From contig NZ_BBWH01000048.1 of assembly GCF_001463705.1 (NCBI RefSeq), positions 1 to 64,000 on the forward strand: DNA of 64,000 nt, read 5' to 3'. Within the stretch, counting starts at the first letter, position 1; each line of letters begins with the position of its first letter. Both the position numbers and the translations under genes were made by a program. The notes beneath the pieces are model-generated. The model was not told the DNA's origin, ran no database searches, and worked only from the letters and a program-made list of their open reading frames with translations. Shown here piece by piece: positions 48,915 through 57,671 of this stretch. The stretch is from Aureimonas sp. AU12. GTDB lineage: Bacteria; Pseudomonadota; Alphaproteobacteria; Rhizobiales; Rhizobiaceae.

Positions 48915-49329
48915 GTCGTCTTCGCTGGGGAGGCGAGGCTGGAGGCCGCGCGCCCGATATCGTCGCAAACGCGGGCGCCGGTTGCGCCGTTTCTCGCCGG
49001 GCGCTCGAAACAGGCTGGGCACCCGCGCTCCCCTTATATGATTCTCGGTCGCCGCAATTGCAGGGGCAAACGCGGCGGGAGGAGGGCGCTTCACCGCATC
49101 CAAGGCGCTGGGCGTCGTTCACGATGGCGCAAGAATTCGGGAGGTGTCACCGCGCTGCAATTGGCGGAACGCTCGCGGCACGCCATATTGTGGCTGTAGC
49201 AAGGCTTGCAAATGTCAACCGCACTGCGGTGAATTTCGTAAGCGCTCCTGCTGGAACGAGCGGTATCAGGCCGTCGTTCGCCCGAAGTCGAGTTTGGAAA
49301 AGCCGTACGCTTTTCAACGGAGTTGGATC
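48915..49329. promoter_or_regulatory. Divergent region between uvrC and the porin, with porin leader hairpin
   Basis: About 415 bp with no gene. ACCGC-ACT-GCGGT at 49218-49230 is an operator-like palindrome. GAAAAGC (49297-49303) pairs perfectly with GCTTTTC (49309-49315) in the porin leader, ending just before the Shine-Dalgarno GGAG at about 49319-49322. No clear promoter consensus was found. Confidence 0.5.
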
Positions 49330-49977
49330 ATGAAGGTGTTTCGCACCTTGATCTTGAGTGGATCGATCGCGCTGCTGACGGGCTCCGCCTTCGCGGCCGA
49401 TGCCGTGCTGCCGGAAGCCCCGATCGCGGCTCCGCAATCCACCTATACATGGTCCGGTCCCTATGCCGGCGGCTTCGTCGGCTACAATTTCGCCCATCTC
49501 GACCAGAGCGGCGGTGCCTCGTTCAGCGGCGAGGGCGTCGTGGGCGGCGTCTATTCCGGCTACAATCTCCAGACCGAGCGTTTCGTCTACGGCGTCGAGG
49601 CCGATATCGGTGCCTCCGACGTGGATGCGGGCGGCTTCAACGTGGCGACGGGCGTTCCGATCTCGGCCGACTCAACCGCCTTCGGTTCGCTGCGGGCACG
49701 CGTCGGCATCGAATACGACCCGATCCTGCTCTTCGCCACCGGCGGCGTCGCGGTCTCGAACCAGACGCTGCATCTCGGCGGTCTCGAGGACGACAACACC
49801 CATGTCGGCTACACGGTCGGCGCCGGCGTCGAGGCGAAGGTCGCGCCGGGCGTCACCTCGCGCGTCGAGTATCGCTATTCGGACTTCGACGCCAAGGACT
49901 ACGATCTCGGCAACGTCACGGTGTCGTCGGGCTTCGACGAACACTCGATCCGGGCCGGTCTTGCCCTAAAGTTCTAA
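49330..49977 (+). CDS. Omp25/RopB-type outer membrane beta-barrel protein
   Basis: The 215-residue protein has a 23-residue signal peptide ending SAFA-AD. An eight-stranded-type barrel with alternating residues follows (TWSGPYAGGFVGYNFAH), and the C-terminus ends in Phe (RAGLALKF), as required for barrel assembly. The family includes rhizobial and Brucella Omp25/Omp31 surface proteins. It is preceded by a leader hairpin next to the ribosome-binding site and followed by a terminator, so it is a single-gene unit. Confidence 0.92.
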   Translation: MKVFRTLILSGSIALLTGSAFAADAVLPEAPIAAPQSTYTWSGPYAGGFVGYNFAHLDQSGGASFSGEGVVGGVYSGYNLQTERFVYGVEADIGASDVDAGGFNVATGVPISADSTAFGSLRARVGIEYDPILLFATGGVAVSNQTLHLGGLEDDNTHVGYTVGAGVEAKVAPGVTSRVEYRYSDFDAKDYDLGNVTVSSGFDEHSIRAGLALKF

Positions 49978-50006
49978 GCTACCCGTTATCCCGTCGATGA
50001 AACCAG

Positions 50007-50034
50007 AACGGCGCCTTGAGGCGCCGTTTGTCGT
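50007..50034 (+). terminator. Rho-independent terminator after the porin
   Basis: AACGGCGCC (50007-50015), loop TTGA, GGCGCCGTT (50020-50028) followed by TGTCGTT, 30 bases after the stop. Confidence 0.75.
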
Positions 50035-50170
50035 TGTGCGGTCCGGCATGTAGATGGCGCCGTGCGATCGTCGTTATCGGCACGGCGACTATCGAGACGA
50101 CGAACGTCGTGGTCGGTGTGGTGTCGGTTCCCTGCGCCCCGACTGGCAGCGCGAGGGCGCGGACGCTGCC

Positions 50171-50767
50171 TCAGGCCTGCGGGATCATCTCGGCATAGTC
50201 GGGATGCTCGCTGGCGAAACGCTCCAGCCAGGCTGCGAGACCGGGATTGCGCGTCTCGAAGGATCCGGGGAAGCGCAGCTGTACCCAGCCGAGATCCGAG
50301 GCAACGGCGAAATGCGCGAGGTTCAGTGCGGCGGGAAGCGCGGCGACCTCGTGTTCCAGCGCGTCCAGCGCCCGGTGCGCCCGGCGCCACTGCTTGTCGA
50401 CCCAAGGCTGGTGCCGCTTCTCTTCCGGCCGGTAGCGCACCTCGTAGAGCGTCGCCATTACCGCCTCGGTCATCCCGTCGGCCAAAGCCTCGACGCGCTT
50501 CGTCCGGGTCCAGGCCTCCAGCGTCTGCGGGATGAGAAGATTGCCGCTGGCACGGTCGAGATACTCGCAGATCACCCGGCTGTCGTAGAGCGCGCTGCCG
50601 TCGTCGAGGATCAGAGCGGGGATCTTGCCGACCGGATTGACGTCGACGAGATCGGCCCCTTCCGCCGCGGTGTCGGTCGGCACGCAGTCAAGCTCGAAGC
50701 CGCAGAGATGCGCGGACATGCGCACCTTGGAGGAGTAGGGCGAGGGCCGGGAATAGAGAAGTTTCAT
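50171..50767 (-). CDS. Glutathione S-transferase
   Basis: The 198-residue protein has the YfcF/YibF-like GST pattern: MKLLYSRPSPYSSKVRMSAHLCG, then NPVGKIPALILDDGSALYDSRVICEYLD, followed by a helical domain with the N-capping Asp in ASDLGWVQLRF. Ser in SPYSSKV may be the glutathione-activating residue. It is likely cytoplasmic; the substrate is unknown. ATG 50767 is chosen because the fold starts there. Confidence 0.9.
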   Translation of the reverse strand: MKLLYSRPSPYSSKVRMSAHLCGFELDCVPTDTAAEGADLVDVNPVGKIPALILDDGSALYDSRVICEYLDRASGNLLIPQTLEAWTRTKRVEALADGMTEAVMATLYEVRYRPEEKRHQPWVDKQWRRAHRALDALEHEVAALPAALNLAHFAVASDLGWVQLRFPGSFETRNPGLAAWLERFASEHPDYAEMIPQA

Positions 50768-50811
50768 GCGGGCGCGAAATCCGTCGGACGGTTGCGGGCG
50801 ATGCGGAGCGC

Positions 50812-51267
50812 TCAAAAGCGGCGCAGCGACTCGCAGTTGGCGCCGTAGACCTTCCAGTCGTCCAGCCCGAGAACGCAGCCTTCGGCACGCCAGCTGACGC
50901 CGGCAAAGCCCATCGGGTATTCGACGACATAGTAGACGGTGCGACGCTCGCCCGTCGAGATCAGCGCGGTGCCCTGGCAGTAGCGGCGCTCGATTTCCTT
51001 ATACCCGCCGAGCGGCTGGTAGGACTTCTCGTACAGTTCGGAAAACTCGACGATCGCGAGATCGGCGGGGATCATCCGCGGCGCACCGTATTCGAACTGG
51101 TCCTCGACCTGCGCGATCACGCGGGGATCCTCGCAGCTCGGCACGAGCGCGCTGATGCCGACCGCGGCCGGCTGGCGCGAAGCCTCGTAATAGTCCGCTG
51201 CCGTCGCCGGCAGGATCGCGGCAAGGCTGAGGGACGAGGCGAGAAGGGCGGCGAGGCTGCAGCGCAT
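50812..51267 (-). CDS. Small secreted conserved protein
   Basis: The 151-residue protein has a signal peptide (CSLAALLASSLSLAAILPATAADYYEASR) and four Cys in the mature part (SCEDP, RYCQG, EGCVLG and NCESL), which may form two disulfides. The family is not known to me; similar short periplasmic proteins occur in rhizobia. It lies 44 bases upstream of the GST gene on the same strand and is probably co-transcribed. Confidence 0.7.
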   Translation of the reverse strand: MRCSLAALLASSLSLAAILPATAADYYEASRQPAAVGISALVPSCEDPRVIAQVEDQFEYGAPRMIPADLAIVEFSELYEKSYQPLGGYKEIERRYCQGTALISTGERRTVYYVVEYPMGFAGVSWRAEGCVLGLDDWKVYGANCESLRRF

Positions 51268-51343
51268 GGCGGGTTTCCCACGTCGGAAGGTCTGGCTCCG
51301 CCGTGCGGATCCATAGGTCATGACCGCTTATATTGCACTCGGA

Positions 51344-52186
51344 TCACTCCGCGGCCAGCGCAATGATGCCACAATCGCCGCGCGATCCCCGGCCCAACAC
51401 CGGGACGAGCGCCCGCATGATCGCCGCTGCGTCGCTTCGAAAGGTGAAAGGCGGGTTCACGACGACGAGGCCGCTGCCGATCAGCCGCTCCTCCGGGCTG
51501 AAGGGCTCGCGGGTGAAATCGGCCGCGACGATGTCGGGAATGCCGCTCTCGCGCAGAAGCTCGTGGAACCGCCGATACTGCGACTCCCGTTTGATCGGAT
51601 ACCAGACCGCATAAACGCCGCCCGGCCAGCGATCGTGGGCCCGGCGCAGGGCCTCGACGATCCGCTCGATCTCGTCGGTCAATTCGAAGGGCGGGTCGAT
51701 GAGCACGAGGCCGCGCTTTTCCTTCGGCGGCACATGGGCCCCGAGCGCCAGCCAGCCATCGAGCTCGATCGTCTTGACGTGCGGGTCTCCCGCGAAGGTC
51801 TCGGCCAGCGCTTCGGCATCATCGGGATGCAACTCGTAGGCCGAGAGCCGGTCCTGCCGCCGCAGCAGGCGCCGGGCGATGAGCGGCGAGCCGGGATAGG
51901 CGGCCGCCCCGAAGTCGGCGCGCACGTCCTCGACGGCGAAGCGATAGCTGGCGAAGAGCGGGTCGTTCCAGACGGGCGAGGCGACGAGCTTGGTGATGCC
52001 GTCGATGGGTTCGCCGGTGCGCGACGCCTCGTCGGCGCCGAGATCGTAGAGCCCACGTCCGGCATGGGTGTCGTAGACCCGGAACGGCTTCTCCTTGCGC
52101 TTCAGGTAGTCGAGGAGGTTGCACAGGAGCGCGTGCTTGACGACGTCGGCGAAGTTTCCCGCGTGGAAGGCATGGCGATAGTTCAC
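51344..52186 (-). CDS. rlmJ: 23S rRNA (adenine2030-N6)-methyltransferase
   Basis: The 280-residue RlmJ starts from GTG 52186 with NYRHAFHAGNFADVVKHALL, the family opening. The SAM fold follows (FRVYDTHAGRGLYDL), then the catalytic DPPFE motif in LVLIDPPFEL. The GTG start is preferred because residues before it do not match the family. It methylates A2030 of 23S rRNA. Confidence 0.93.
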   Translation of the reverse strand: MNYRHAFHAGNFADVVKHALLCNLLDYLKRKEKPFRVYDTHAGRGLYDLGADEASRTGEPIDGITKLVASPVWNDPLFASYRFAVEDVRADFGAAAYPGSPLIARRLLRRQDRLSAYELHPDDAEALAETFAGDPHVKTIELDGWLALGAHVPPKEKRGLVLIDPPFELTDEIERIVEALRRAHDRWPGGVYAVWYPIKRESQYRRFHELLRESGIPDIVAADFTREPFSPEERLIGSGLVVVNPPFTFRSDAAAIMRALVPVLGRGSRGDCGIIALAAE

Positions 52187-52307
52187 GAAATCGGCCCCGA
52201 AGACGCAGCGTTCAACGCCTGCATGCTGCAACGCGGAGCCGAAGCCCCATCTGAGCGTTTCCTATCGCGAAAACCGCCTTTCGCGAACCGAATTCAAAGG
52301 GGCATCC

Positions 52308-53420
52308 ATGGTGCATTCCAAGCTGTTCGAACCGTTCGACCTCGGACCGATCCATCTGGCCAACCGCGCCGTCATGGCGCCGCTGACCCGCTCGCGCGCC
52401 ACGTCGGACGGCGTTCCGAAGGACATGCATGTCGAGTACTACCGCCAGCGTGCAGGTGCCGGCCTCATCATCAGCGAAGCCACGAACATCAGCGTCGAGG
52501 GGCGCGGTTATGCCTGGACGCCCGGCATCTATTCCGACGAGCAGGTGACGGCCTGGAAGAAGGTCACGGACGCCGTGCACCAGGAGGGCGGCAAGATCGT
52601 GCTGCAGCTCTGGCATGTCGGCCGCATCTCGCATCCCGACCTGCAGCCCGGCGGCGCCGCGCCCGTCGCGCCGTCGGCCGTCAAGCCCGAAGGCAAGGCC
52701 TTCACCGAGGAGGGCTTCAAGGATCACGAGACGCCCCGCGCGCTCGAAGAGTCCGAGCTGCCGCGCGTCGTCGCCGACTACGTGAAGGCCACGCGCAACG
52801 CCCGCGCCGCCGGCTTCGACGGCGTTGAGGTTCACTCGGCCAATGGCTACCTGCTCGACCAGTTCCTGCGCGACGGTACGAACACGCGCACCGACCGCTA
52901 CGGCGGCTCGGTTGAAAACCGCATGCGCTTCCCGCTCGAAGTCGTCGATGCCGTGGTCGCGGCCTGGGACAAGGAGCATGTCGGCATTCGCATCTCGCCG
53001 GTGACGGTGATGGGCGGTTCCTCGGAGAGCGACCAGCAGGGCCTCTTCAACGCCTATGTCGAAGAGCTCGCCAAGCGCGACCTTCTCTACATGCACGTGA
53101 TCGAGGGTCAGACCGGCGGCGATCGCGGCAAGGACGGGTTCGACTACGAGGCGATCCGCCAGCGCTTCGGCGGCGTCTACATGGGCAACAACGACTACGA
53201 TCTCGACCTCGCGCTGGAGCGCCTCGGCGAGGACAAGGTCGATCTCGTCTGCTATGGCAAGCTCTTCATTTCCAACCCCGACCTCGTCGCCCGCCTCGAA
53301 CTCGGCGCGCCGTTGAACGAGTGGGACAAGGACACGTTCTACGGCGGCGACGAGAAGGGCTACACCGACTACCCCGCGCTTTCGCAGGAAGAGCGCGCGC
53401 GCTACGCACAGGCCGCCTGA
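52308..53420 (+). CDS. Alkene reductase (Old Yellow Enzyme family, NemA-like)
   Basis: This 370-residue FMN TIM barrel reduces activated alkenes, quinones or nitro compounds with NAD(P)H. It opens FEPFDLGPIHLANRAVMAPLTRSRA. The substrate-binding His-Asn pair is in VEVHSANGYLLDQFLRD, and GGSVENRMRFPLEVVDAV follows. It lies divergent to rlmJ and is followed by a strong terminator, so it is a single gene. A dedicated repressor is not adjacent. Confidence 0.95.
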   Translation: MVHSKLFEPFDLGPIHLANRAVMAPLTRSRATSDGVPKDMHVEYYRQRAGAGLIISEATNISVEGRGYAWTPGIYSDEQVTAWKKVTDAVHQEGGKIVLQLWHVGRISHPDLQPGGAAPVAPSAVKPEGKAFTEEGFKDHETPRALEESELPRVVADYVKATRNARAAGFDGVEVHSANGYLLDQFLRDGTNTRTDRYGGSVENRMRFPLEVVDAVVAAWDKEHVGIRISPVTVMGGSSESDQQGLFNAYVEELAKRDLLYMHVIEGQTGGDRGKDGFDYEAIRQRFGGVYMGNNDYDLDLALERLGEDKVDLVCYGKLFISNPDLVARLELGAPLNEWDKDTFYGGDEKGYTDYPALSQEERARYAQAA

Positions 53421-53444
53421 CGCCGAAGGCGACGACGGACGGGA

Positions 53445-53474
53445 AGGGTCGGCATCGCATGCCGGCCCTTTTTC
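53445..53474 (+). terminator. Rho-independent terminator after the alkene reductase
   Basis: AGGGTCGGCAT (53445-53455) pairs with ATGCCGGCCCT (53459-53469, one G-T), followed by TTTT. Confidence 0.85.
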
Positions 53475-53538
53475 ACCTGATGCCTTCCATCGCGAAAATG
53501 AATGATGCGCGGCTCGCCGGCTCGGCTAGACTGGTTCC

Positions 53539-55644
53539 ATGAACCAGCACGCGACCGTCACGAAGGGCTTCACGGCCTGTCCCCATGATTGCCCCTCGAC
53601 CTGCGCGCTGGAGGTCGAGATCCTCGACAGTCGCACGATCGGCCGCGTGCGCGGCGCCGAGGACAACAGCTACACGGCCGGCGTCATCTGCGCCAAGGTG
53701 GCGCGCTACGCCGAGCGCGTCCACCATCCCGATCGCCTCCTCAAGCCGCTGCAGCGCGTCGGGGCGAAGGGCGAGGGCGGCTGGCGCGAGATCTCCTGGG
53801 ACGACGCGCTCGACCTCGTGGCCGAGCGGTTCGTCCAGGCCGAGGCGCGCCATGGGTCGCAGGCTGTCTGGCCCTATTACTATGCTGGCACGATGGGCCT
53901 CGTGCAGCGCGACGGCATCCACCGGCTGCGCCACGCCAAGCGCTATTCCAACCAGTTCGATTCGATCTGCACGAACCTTGCCTGGACCGGCTTCGTCGCC
54001 GGCACGGGCAAGCTCGCCGGCGTCGATCCGCGCGAGATGGCCAAGGCCGACGTCGTTGTGATCTGGGGCACCAACGCGGTGGCGACGCAGGTCAACGTGA
54101 TGACCCACGCCATCCGCGCCCGAAAGGAGCGCAGCGCCAGGATCGTCGTCATCGATATCTACGACAACGCCACGATGAAGCAGGCCGACCATGCGCTGAA
54201 GCTGAGGCCGGGCACCGACGGCGCGCTGGCCTGCGCCCTCATGCACATCGCCTTCCGCGACGGCACAGCCGACCGCGCCTATCTGGCCGCGCATACCGAC
54301 GACGCCGCCGGACTGGAGGCGCATCTCGCCACACGGACGCCGCAATGGGCCGCTGACATCACCGGTCTCGGCGTCGAGGAGATCGAGGCCTTCGCGGCTC
54401 TGATCGGGCGCACGTCCCGAACCTTCTTCCGCCTCGGCTACGGCTTTTCGCGCCAGCGCAACGGCGCCGTGGCGATGCACGCGGCCCTCAGCGTTCCCAC
54501 CGTCTTCGGGCACTGGAAGAGCGAGGGCGGCGGTGCCTTCCACAACAACGGTGCGATCTGGCATTTCGACAAGCGGCTGATCGAGGGGCGCGGCTACGAG
54601 GATCCCTCGATCCGCCATCTCGACCAGTCGCGCATCGGCGCCGTCCTCACCGGAGACCGCGACGCGCTGGCGGGCGGGCCGCCGGTGACGGCGATGATCG
54701 TCCAGAACACCAACCCGGCCAATGTCTGCCCCGAGCAGCGCGACGTGGTGCGCGGGCTGATGCGCGACGATCTCTTCGTGGCCGTCCACGAGCAGTTCAT
54801 GACCGACACCGCCAAGCTCGCCGACCTCGTGCTGCCGGCCGCGACCTCGATGGAATACGACGACATCTATCGCGGCGGCGGCCAGAGCCACATCCTCTTC
54901 GGTCCCAAGCTCATCGAGCATCCCGATACGGTGCGCACCAACCATTTCGTGGTGGAGGAACTCGCCAAGCGCCTCGGCGTCGCCGACCGGCCGGGCTTCG
55001 GCCTCACCGAGCGCGAGCTGATCGACCAGCTGCTGACGGCCAGCGGCTACGAGGGGCTGGCGCAGCTCGAGAAGGATCGCTGGATCGACGTACAGCCGCC
55101 CTTCGAGGCCGCGCATTACACGAACGGCTTCGCCTGGCCGGACGGCAAGTTCCGCTTCCGGCCGGACTGGGCGGGCATGCCCGCGCCGAACCGCCCGCCG
55201 GCCTCGATGGGGCTGCTCGGACCGGTCGGCGAACTGCCGGTCTTCCCGGATCAGGCCGCGCTCATCGAGGAGACGGACGAGGCCCATCCGTTCCGGCTGG
55301 CGACGCCGCCGGCGCGCCAGTTCCTCAATTCGTCATTTGCCGAGACGAAGGGCTCGCGTCAGCGCGAGGGACGCCCGGAATTGCGGATGTATCCGGACGA
55401 CGCGGCGCGGCTCGGGCTGGAGGACGGGGTGCGCGTCGAGGTCGGAAACAAGCGGGGCGACATCGTCATGCCGCTGAAGATCGACGCCGCCGCGCGGCCC
55501 GGCGTTCTCATCCACGAGGGCATCTGGCCGAACGCCGCCTTCGAGCGCGGCGAGGGCATCAACGTGCTGACGGGCGCCGACCCCGCCGCGCCCTTCGGCG
55601 GCGCGGCCTTCCACGACAACCGGGTCTGGGTGCGCCTGGCGTGA
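53539..55644 (+). CDS. Molybdopterin-dependent oxidoreductase (BisC/FdhF-like)
   Basis: The 701-residue protein belongs to the DMSO-reductase superfamily. An N-terminal [4Fe-4S] site is visible as CPHDCPSTC (Cys14, 18, 22) with Cys51 in GVICAKV. The molybdopterin half includes WGTNAVATQVNV, and the second molybdopterin-binding domain ends near GINVLTGADPAAPFGG. No Tat signal is seen, so it is probably cytoplasmic. Substrate and electron partner are unknown, and no accessory subunits lie beside it. moaD-moaE elsewhere in the window help make its cofactor. Confidence 0.93.
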   Translation: MNQHATVTKGFTACPHDCPSTCALEVEILDSRTIGRVRGAEDNSYTAGVICAKVARYAERVHHPDRLLKPLQRVGAKGEGGWREISWDDALDLVAERFVQAEARHGSQAVWPYYYAGTMGLVQRDGIHRLRHAKRYSNQFDSICTNLAWTGFVAGTGKLAGVDPREMAKADVVVIWGTNAVATQVNVMTHAIRARKERSARIVVIDIYDNATMKQADHALKLRPGTDGALACALMHIAFRDGTADRAYLAAHTDDAAGLEAHLATRTPQWAADITGLGVEEIEAFAALIGRTSRTFFRLGYGFSRQRNGAVAMHAALSVPTVFGHWKSEGGGAFHNNGAIWHFDKRLIEGRGYEDPSIRHLDQSRIGAVLTGDRDALAGGPPVTAMIVQNTNPANVCPEQRDVVRGLMRDDLFVAVHEQFMTDTAKLADLVLPAATSMEYDDIYRGGGQSHILFGPKLIEHPDTVRTNHFVVEELAKRLGVADRPGFGLTERELIDQLLTASGYEGLAQLEKDRWIDVQPPFEAAHYTNGFAWPDGKFRFRPDWAGMPAPNRPPASMGLLGPVGELPVFPDQAALIEETDEAHPFRLATPPARQFLNSSFAETKGSRQREGRPELRMYPDDAARLGLEDGVRVEVGNKRGDIVMPLKIDAAARPGVLIHEGIWPNAAFERGEGINVLTGADPAAPFGGAAFHDNRVWVRLA

Positions 55645-55647
55645 GGG

Positions 55648-55704
55648 GGCGGGCGACCGCGTCGGGTCCGCCCGCCTGAAACGCGATCGGACGCCTTCAG
55701 GCGT
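55648..55704. terminator. Possible terminators between the oxidoreductase and purN
   Basis: GGCGGGC (55648-55654) pairs with GCCCGCC (55670-55676). A second short hairpin with ACGCC/GGCGT overlaps the purN stop. Neither has a strong T-run. They lie between convergent genes. Confidence 0.3.
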
Positions 55705-56404
55705 CGCGGGCGTCAGGCGAGACGAGCATGGCGATGCCGTCCTTCACGAGGCGGTTGTGACCGGCCTCGGCGCTCGGAATGTCGTCGGTGGCGAAGATCG
55801 CACGTCCGCCTTCCATGCGCACCGTGCCGTCGAGAACGAGGCGCAGCGCGTGCGGGTAGAGCCGATGCTCGGCGCGCAGCAGGCGGTCGGACAGGCGGTC
55901 CGGCGTGTCGCCGCGCTCCACGGCGATCGCGGCCTGCGCGATGATCGGCCCCTCGTCCATATCCTGGGTGACGAAATGCACCGTGCAGCCATGGATCCGC
56001 ATGCCGGCGGCCAGCGCCCGTTCATGGGTGTGCAGGCCGGGAAAGAGCGGCAGCAGCGAAGGATGGATGTTGATCATCCGTCCCTTGTAGTGCTCGACGA
56101 AACGCGGCGTCAGCAGCCGCATGTAGCCGGCGAGGCACACGACGTCGGGGCGGAACTCGTCGAGGACGCGGATCAGCGCCGCTTCGTGCTCGTCGCGCGA
56201 GGCATGATCGCGATGGGGCACGGCCTTGGCCGCGATCCCGTAGCGGGCGGCGGTGGCGAGCCCGCCGGCATCGGCCTTGTTGGCGAGGACCGCGACGATC
56301 TCGCCGGGAAACGAGGGGTCCATCGCCGCGCCGATGAGCGCCGACATGTTGGAGCCGCGGCCCGAAATGAGCACCGCGACGCGCTTGCGGGGCGAGGTGG
56401 TCAC
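55697..56404 (-). CDS. purN: Phosphoribosylglycinamide formyltransferase
   Basis: The 235-residue PurN formylates GAR in purine synthesis. It carries the GRGSNM phosphate-binding turn, the catalytic [13 protein letters not shown] and the [11 protein letters not shown] segment. GTG 56404 is the start: GTGA overlaps the purM stop. The pair follows the order purM-purN common in Alphaproteobacteria. Confidence 0.96.
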   Translation of the reverse strand: MTTSPRKRVAVLISGRGSNMSALIGAAMDPSFPGEIVAVLANKADAGGLATAARYGIAAKAVPHRDHASRDEHEAALIRVLDEFRPDVVCLAGYMRLLTPRFVEHYKGRMINIHPSLLPLFPGLHTHERALAAGMRIHGCTVHFVTQDMDEGPIIAQAAIAVERGDTPDRLSDRLLRAEHRLYPHALRLVLDGTVRMEGGRAIFATDDIPSAEAGHNRLVKDGIAMLVSPDARDA

Positions 56405-57471
56405 AGCGCCAGCGTTCCGTTGAAGGTGACGGCGGCCTCGCCCTCGCGCGGCAGGATGCGGCCGAGCGGCACGACGCCTTCGCCCTCGCTCGTCAGCATC
56501 GCCGCGACGGAGGCGGCCTCCGCCTCCGAGACGACGACGACCATGCCGATGCCGCAGTTGAAGGTGCGCAGCATTTCCGATTCCACCACGCCGCCGGTCT
56601 TGGCCAGCCACTGGAACACAGGCGGCACGTGGATGGCGAAGAGGTCGATGTCGGCGCGCAGATGGTCGGGCAGCACCCGCGGGATGTTCTCGGGGAAGCC
56701 GCCGCCGGTGATGTGCGCCAGCGCCTTGATGCCGTCGTCCTGGCGCAGCGCCGAGAGCAGCGAGCGCACGTAGATCCGCGTCGGCGCGATCAGCGCCTCG
56801 GCCAGCGTCTTCGAGGCGTCGAACGGGGCGGGCGCGTCGTAGGCCGCGCCGCTCATCTCGACGATGCGGCGCACCAGCGAGTAGCCGTTGGAATGGACGC
56901 CGGACGAGGCGAGGCCGAGGATCACGTCGCCCGAATGGAGGTCGCCGGAGGGCAGGAGACGACCGCGCTCGGCGGCGCCCACCGCGAAGCCCGCGAGATC
57001 GTAGTCTTTCTCGGCGTAGAGGCCGGGCATCTCGGCGGTCTCACCGCCGATGAGCGCGCAGCCCGCTTGCCGGCAGCCCTCGGCGATCCCTGCGACGATC
57101 GCCTCGCCCTGCGCCGGGTCGAGCTTGCCGGTGGCGAAATAGTCGAGGAAGAAGAGCGGTTCGGCGCCCTGCACCACGAGGTCGTTGACGCACATGGCCA
57201 CGAGATCGATGCCGATCGTGTCGTGGAGGCCGGTGTCGATGGCGACCTTCAGCTTGGTACCGACGCCGTCGTTGGCGGCCACGAGCACGGGATCGATGAA
57301 GCCGGCGGCCTTCAGGTCGAACAGGCCGCCGAACCCGCCGATCTCCCCGTCGGCGCCCGGGCGGCGCGTCGAGCGCACGAGCGGCTTGATGCGGCGGACG
57401 AACTCGTTGCCCGCGTCGATGTCGACGCCGGCGGCGGCGTAGGTCAAACCGTTGTGTGTCTCGGCGGTCAT
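56401..57471 (-). CDS. purM: Phosphoribosylformylglycinamidine cyclo-ligase
   Basis: The 356-residue AIR synthetase is an ATP-dependent enzyme of purine synthesis. It starts [23 protein letters not shown]. The ATP-binding GVGTKLKVA and the [11 protein letters not shown] motif are conserved, with [16 protein letters not shown] in the C-domain. It is translationally coupled to purN and divergent from a permease gene. Confidence 0.97.
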   Translation of the reverse strand: MTAETHNGLTYAAAGVDIDAGNEFVRRIKPLVRSTRRPGADGEIGGFGGLFDLKAAGFIDPVLVAANDGVGTKLKVAIDTGLHDTIGIDLVAMCVNDLVVQGAEPLFFLDYFATGKLDPAQGEAIVAGIAEGCRQAGCALIGGETAEMPGLYAEKDYDLAGFAVGAAERGRLLPSGDLHSGDVILGLASSGVHSNGYSLVRRIVEMSGAAYDAPAPFDASKTLAEALIAPTRIYVRSLLSALRQDDGIKALAHITGGGFPENIPRVLPDHLRADIDLFAIHVPPVFQWLAKTGGVVESEMLRTFNCGIGMVVVVSEAEAASVAAMLTSEGEGVVPLGRILPREGEAAVTFNGTLAL

Positions 57472-57671
57472 GATCGCGTCCTCGTTTCAGGCGAGTTGCC
57501 ATGATCGAAACCGGCGGGCAAGCCCTTCGCGCGGTGTTTCGGGCGGGAAACCAACCCCCGGCGATCCGGCGCGCAGTCCGCACCCTTGACCCGGTTCGGG
57601 GCCGCTGCCTATCTGAACCCTTGCGCGCCCGCGGGATCCGACGTCGGACGCCGGGTCGCACGGGGTGTTGC

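Noticed and set aside
46866-49199. 777-codon plus-strand frame opposite uvrC
   Set aside because: Antisense to uvrC, rich in Arg, Gly, Asp and Val without any motif.
49144-49329. Upstream extension of the porin gene
   Set aside because: The extension is Cys/Arg-rich and would bury the signal peptide; ATG 49330 has a good ribosome-binding site.
57501-57671. 57-residue upstream extension of the PerM-family permease
   Set aside because: Arg/Cys-rich and polar, unlike the family; ATG 57672 begins just before the first helix.
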